Assembly: GCF_000327065.1 (NCBI RefSeq)
Contig: NC_019936.1
Span: 3,004,001-3,068,000 of the forward strand
Source of the DNA: Stutzerimonas stutzeri RCH2
GTDB taxonomy: Bacteria; Pseudomonadota; Gammaproteobacteria; Pseudomonadales; Pseudomonadaceae
Direction of reading: 5' to 3'
Length of the DNA stretch: 64,000 nt
Below are positions 62,249 through 64,000 of this stretch, one piece after another. The notes under the pieces are model-generated. The model did no database searches. It saw only the letters and a list, made by a program, of their open reading frames with translations, and was not told where the DNA came from. A program made the translations under genes and the position numbers. Within the stretch, counting starts at the first letter, position 1. The number at the start of each line of letters is the position of its first letter.

Positions 62249-64000
62249 ATGACCAAACCCAACGCCGACCTCTCCGCCCATACGCCCATGATGCAGCAGT
62301 ATTGGAAGCTCAAGCGCGAGCATCCGGACCAGCTGATGTTCTACCGCATGGGCGACTTCTACGAGCTGTTCTACGACGACGCCAAGAAAGCCGCCGCGCT
62401 GCTCGACATCACCCTGACTGCGCGCGGTCAGTCGGCGGGTACGGCGATTCCCATGGCCGGTATTCCTTTCCATTCCGCCGAAGGCTATCTGGCGCGACTG
62501 GTCAAGCTTGGCGAATCGGTGGTGATCTGCGAGCAGATCGGCGACCCGGCCACCAGCAAAGGCCCGGTGGAGCGTCAGGTGGTACGCATCATCACGCCGG
62601 GCACGGTGAGCGACGAGGCGCTGCTCGACGAGCGCCGCGACAACCTGCTGGCGGCGGTGGTCGGCGACGAGAAGCTGTTCGGCCTGTCGGTGCTGGATAT
62701 CGCCAGCGGCCGCTTCAGTGTGCAGGAACTCAAGGGCTGGGAAACCCTGCTTGCGGAACTTGAGCGCCTGAGCCCGGCTGAACTGCTGATCCCCGACGAC
62801 TGGCCGCAGGGCCTACCGCTGGAGAAACGCCGCGGCGTGCGCCGCCGTGCACCCTGGGATTTCGATCGTGATTCGGCATTCAAGAGCCTCTGCCAGCAGT
62901 TCTCCACCCAGGACCTCAAGGGCTTCGGCTGCGAGAACCTGACCCTGGCCATCGGTGCCGCCGGCTGCCTGCTCGCCTACGCCAAGGAAACCCAGCGCAC
63001 CGCCCTGCCCCACCTGCGCAGCCTGCGCCACGAGCGCCTCGACGACACGGTGATCCTCGATGGCGCCAGCCGGCGCAACCTGGAGCTGGACGTCAACCTC
63101 GCCGGCGGCCGCGAGAACACCCTGCAATCGGTCATGGACCGCTGCCAGACCGCCATGGGCTCGCGCCTGCTGACCCGCTGGCTGAATCGTCCGCTGCGCA
63201 ACCGCGAGATCCTCGAAGCACGCCAGGATTCGATCACCTGCCTGCTCGAGCACTACCGCTTCGAGCAGCTGCAGCCGCAGCTCAAGGACATCGGCGACTT
63301 GGAACGCATCCTCGCCCGCATCGGTCTGCGCAACGCCCGCCCGCGCGATCTGGCGCGCCTGCGCGACGCCCTGGCCGCGTTACCGCAGCTGCAGGCCGGC
63401 ATGCAGGACCTGGTGGCGCCGCATCTGCTCGAGCTGGCGACCAGCATCAGCACCTACCCGGAGCTGGCGGAACTGCTGGCCCGCGCCATCATCGACAACC
63501 CGCCAGCGGTGATTCGCGACGGCGGCGTACTGAAGACCGGCTACGACCCCGAGCTGGACGAGCTGCAGTCGCTCTCCGAGAACGCCGGCCAGTACCTGAT
63601 GGATCTGGAGACCCGCGAGAAGGCGCGCACCGGGCTGGCCAACCTCAAGGTCGGTTACAACCGCGTGCACGGCTACTTCATCGAGCTGCCGAGCAAGCAG
63701 GCCGAATCCGCGCCGGCCGACTACATCCGCCGGCAGACACTCAAGGGCGCCGAACGCTTCATCACACCTGAGCTCAAGGAATTCGAAGACAAGGCACTGT
63801 CGGCCAAGAGCCGCGCCCTGGCGCGCGAGAAGCTGCTCTATGACGAGCTGCTGGAAATGCTCATCGGTCATTTGGCACCACTGCAGGAAAGCGCCGCTGC
63901 GCTGGCCGAGCTGGACGTGCTGAGCAACCTCGCCGAGCGTGCGCTGAACCTTGACCTCAATCGTCCGCGCTTCGTCGAGCAGCCGTGCATGCGCATCGAG
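62249..64000 (+). CDS. mutS: DNA mismatch repair protein MutS (5' part, runs off the window)
   Basis: First 584 codons in one open frame, truncated by the window edge. Binds mismatches and starts methyl-directed repair. The N-terminal mismatch-binding domain has the Phe-x-Glu wedge in GDFYELF (Phe37, Glu39), then connector and lever/clamp domains with [21 protein letters not shown] and [16 protein letters not shown]. The ATPase domain (Walker A about residue 620) lies beyond position 64000. The start [19 protein letters not shown] is by family comparison; the Shine-Dalgarno is weak. Confidence 0.97.
   Translation, partial: MTKPNADLSAHTPMMQQYWKLKREHPDQLMFYRMGDFYELFYDDAKKAAALLDITLTARGQSAGTAIPMAGIPFHSAEGYLARLVKLGESVVICEQIGDPATSKGPVERQVVRIITPGTVSDEALLDERRDNLLAAVVGDEKLFGLSVLDIASGRFSVQELKGWETLLAELERLSPAELLIPDDWPQGLPLEKRRGVRRRAPWDFDRDSAFKSLCQQFSTQDLKGFGCENLTLAIGAAGCLLAYAKETQRTALPHLRSLRHERLDDTVILDGASRRNLELDVNLAGGRENTLQSVMDRCQTAMGSRLLTRWLNRPLRNREILEARQDSITCLLEHYRFEQLQPQLKDIGDLERILARIGLRNARPRDLARLRDALAALPQLQAGMQDLVAPHLLELATSISTYPELAELLARAIIDNPPAVIRDGGVLKTGYDPELDELQSLSENAGQYLMDLETREKARTGLANLKVGYNRVHGYFIELPSKQAESAPADYIRRQTLKGAERFITPELKEFEDKALSAKSRALAREKLLYDELLEMLIGHLAPLQESAAALAELDVLSNLAERALNLDLNRPRFVEQPCMRIE

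Overview
The window is chromosomal DNA of a high-GC gammaproteobacterium of the Pseudomonas family, most likely the Stutzerimonas (Pseudomonas) stutzeri group. The call rests on protein-level likeness to P. aeruginosa across nearly every gene, on gene orders typical of pseudomonads (gfnR|adhC, eno-kdsA-pyrG, skp-bamA-rseP-dxr-cdsA-uppS-frr-pyrH-tsf-rpsB, fpr|finR, mutS-cinA-recA-recX), on a fused Mrp/Sha AB subunit, and on a GGTGGATAA/TTATCCACC hairpin of a kind I associate with that group. No rRNA, tRNA, CRISPR array, IS element or prophage was recognised. Genes are packed with short gaps; the only gene-free stretch above 300 bp is 61756-62248.

Layout. (1) 0-2.2 kb: glutathione-dependent formaldehyde detoxification, adhC with its divergent LysR regulator. 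(2) 2.3-3.9 kb: a two-gene unit coding an HPF/RaiA-like ribosome-associated protein and an eRF1-like (Balon/baeRF type) protein, a probable ribosome-hibernation module and the most interesting item here. (3) 3.9-30 kb, all on the minus strand: a long housekeeping cluster for isoprenoid synthesis (ispD, dxr, uppS), division (ftsB), glycolysis (eno), KDO and lipid A (kdsA, lpxA, lpxB, lpxD), CTP (pyrG), tRNA-Ile lysidine (tilS), fatty acids (accA, fabZ), replication (dnaE, rnhB), outer-membrane biogenesis (skp, bamA, rseP), phospholipids (cdsA) and translation (frr, pyrH, tsf, rpsB). (4) 30.2-33.8 kb, plus strand: map and glnD.

(5) 33.8-47.1 kb: a six-gene Na+/H+ (Mrp/Sha) antiporter operon, a glycine-zipper lipoprotein, a small membrane protein, pdxH, two OmpA-domain lipoproteins, a serine hydrolase, dinG and a CopD-like membrane protein. 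(6) 47.2-50.1 kb: a methyltransferase-like protein, a YchJ/SEC-C protein, and the divergent redox pair fpr/finR. (7) 50.1-58.3 kb: a LuxR-type response regulator (ErdR-like), an EamA transporter, a DTW-domain tRNA modification protein, a small secreted protein, a divergent phosphoketolase-family protein, a beta-CASP metallo-beta-lactamase protein and a LOG-family protein. (8) 58.4-64 kb: the DNA-repair block recX, recA (with a LexA box), pncC/cinA and the 5' part of mutS, interrupted by a membrane acyltransferase.

Compared from memory with P. aeruginosa PAO1, the window joins segments that lie apart there (roughly PA3629-PA3658, PA1041-PA1059, PA3397-PA3398 and PA3604-PA3620), so it contains several ancestral rearrangement junctions. 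Starts were chosen from family alignments held in memory plus visible Shine-Dalgarno sequences. No database search was run.
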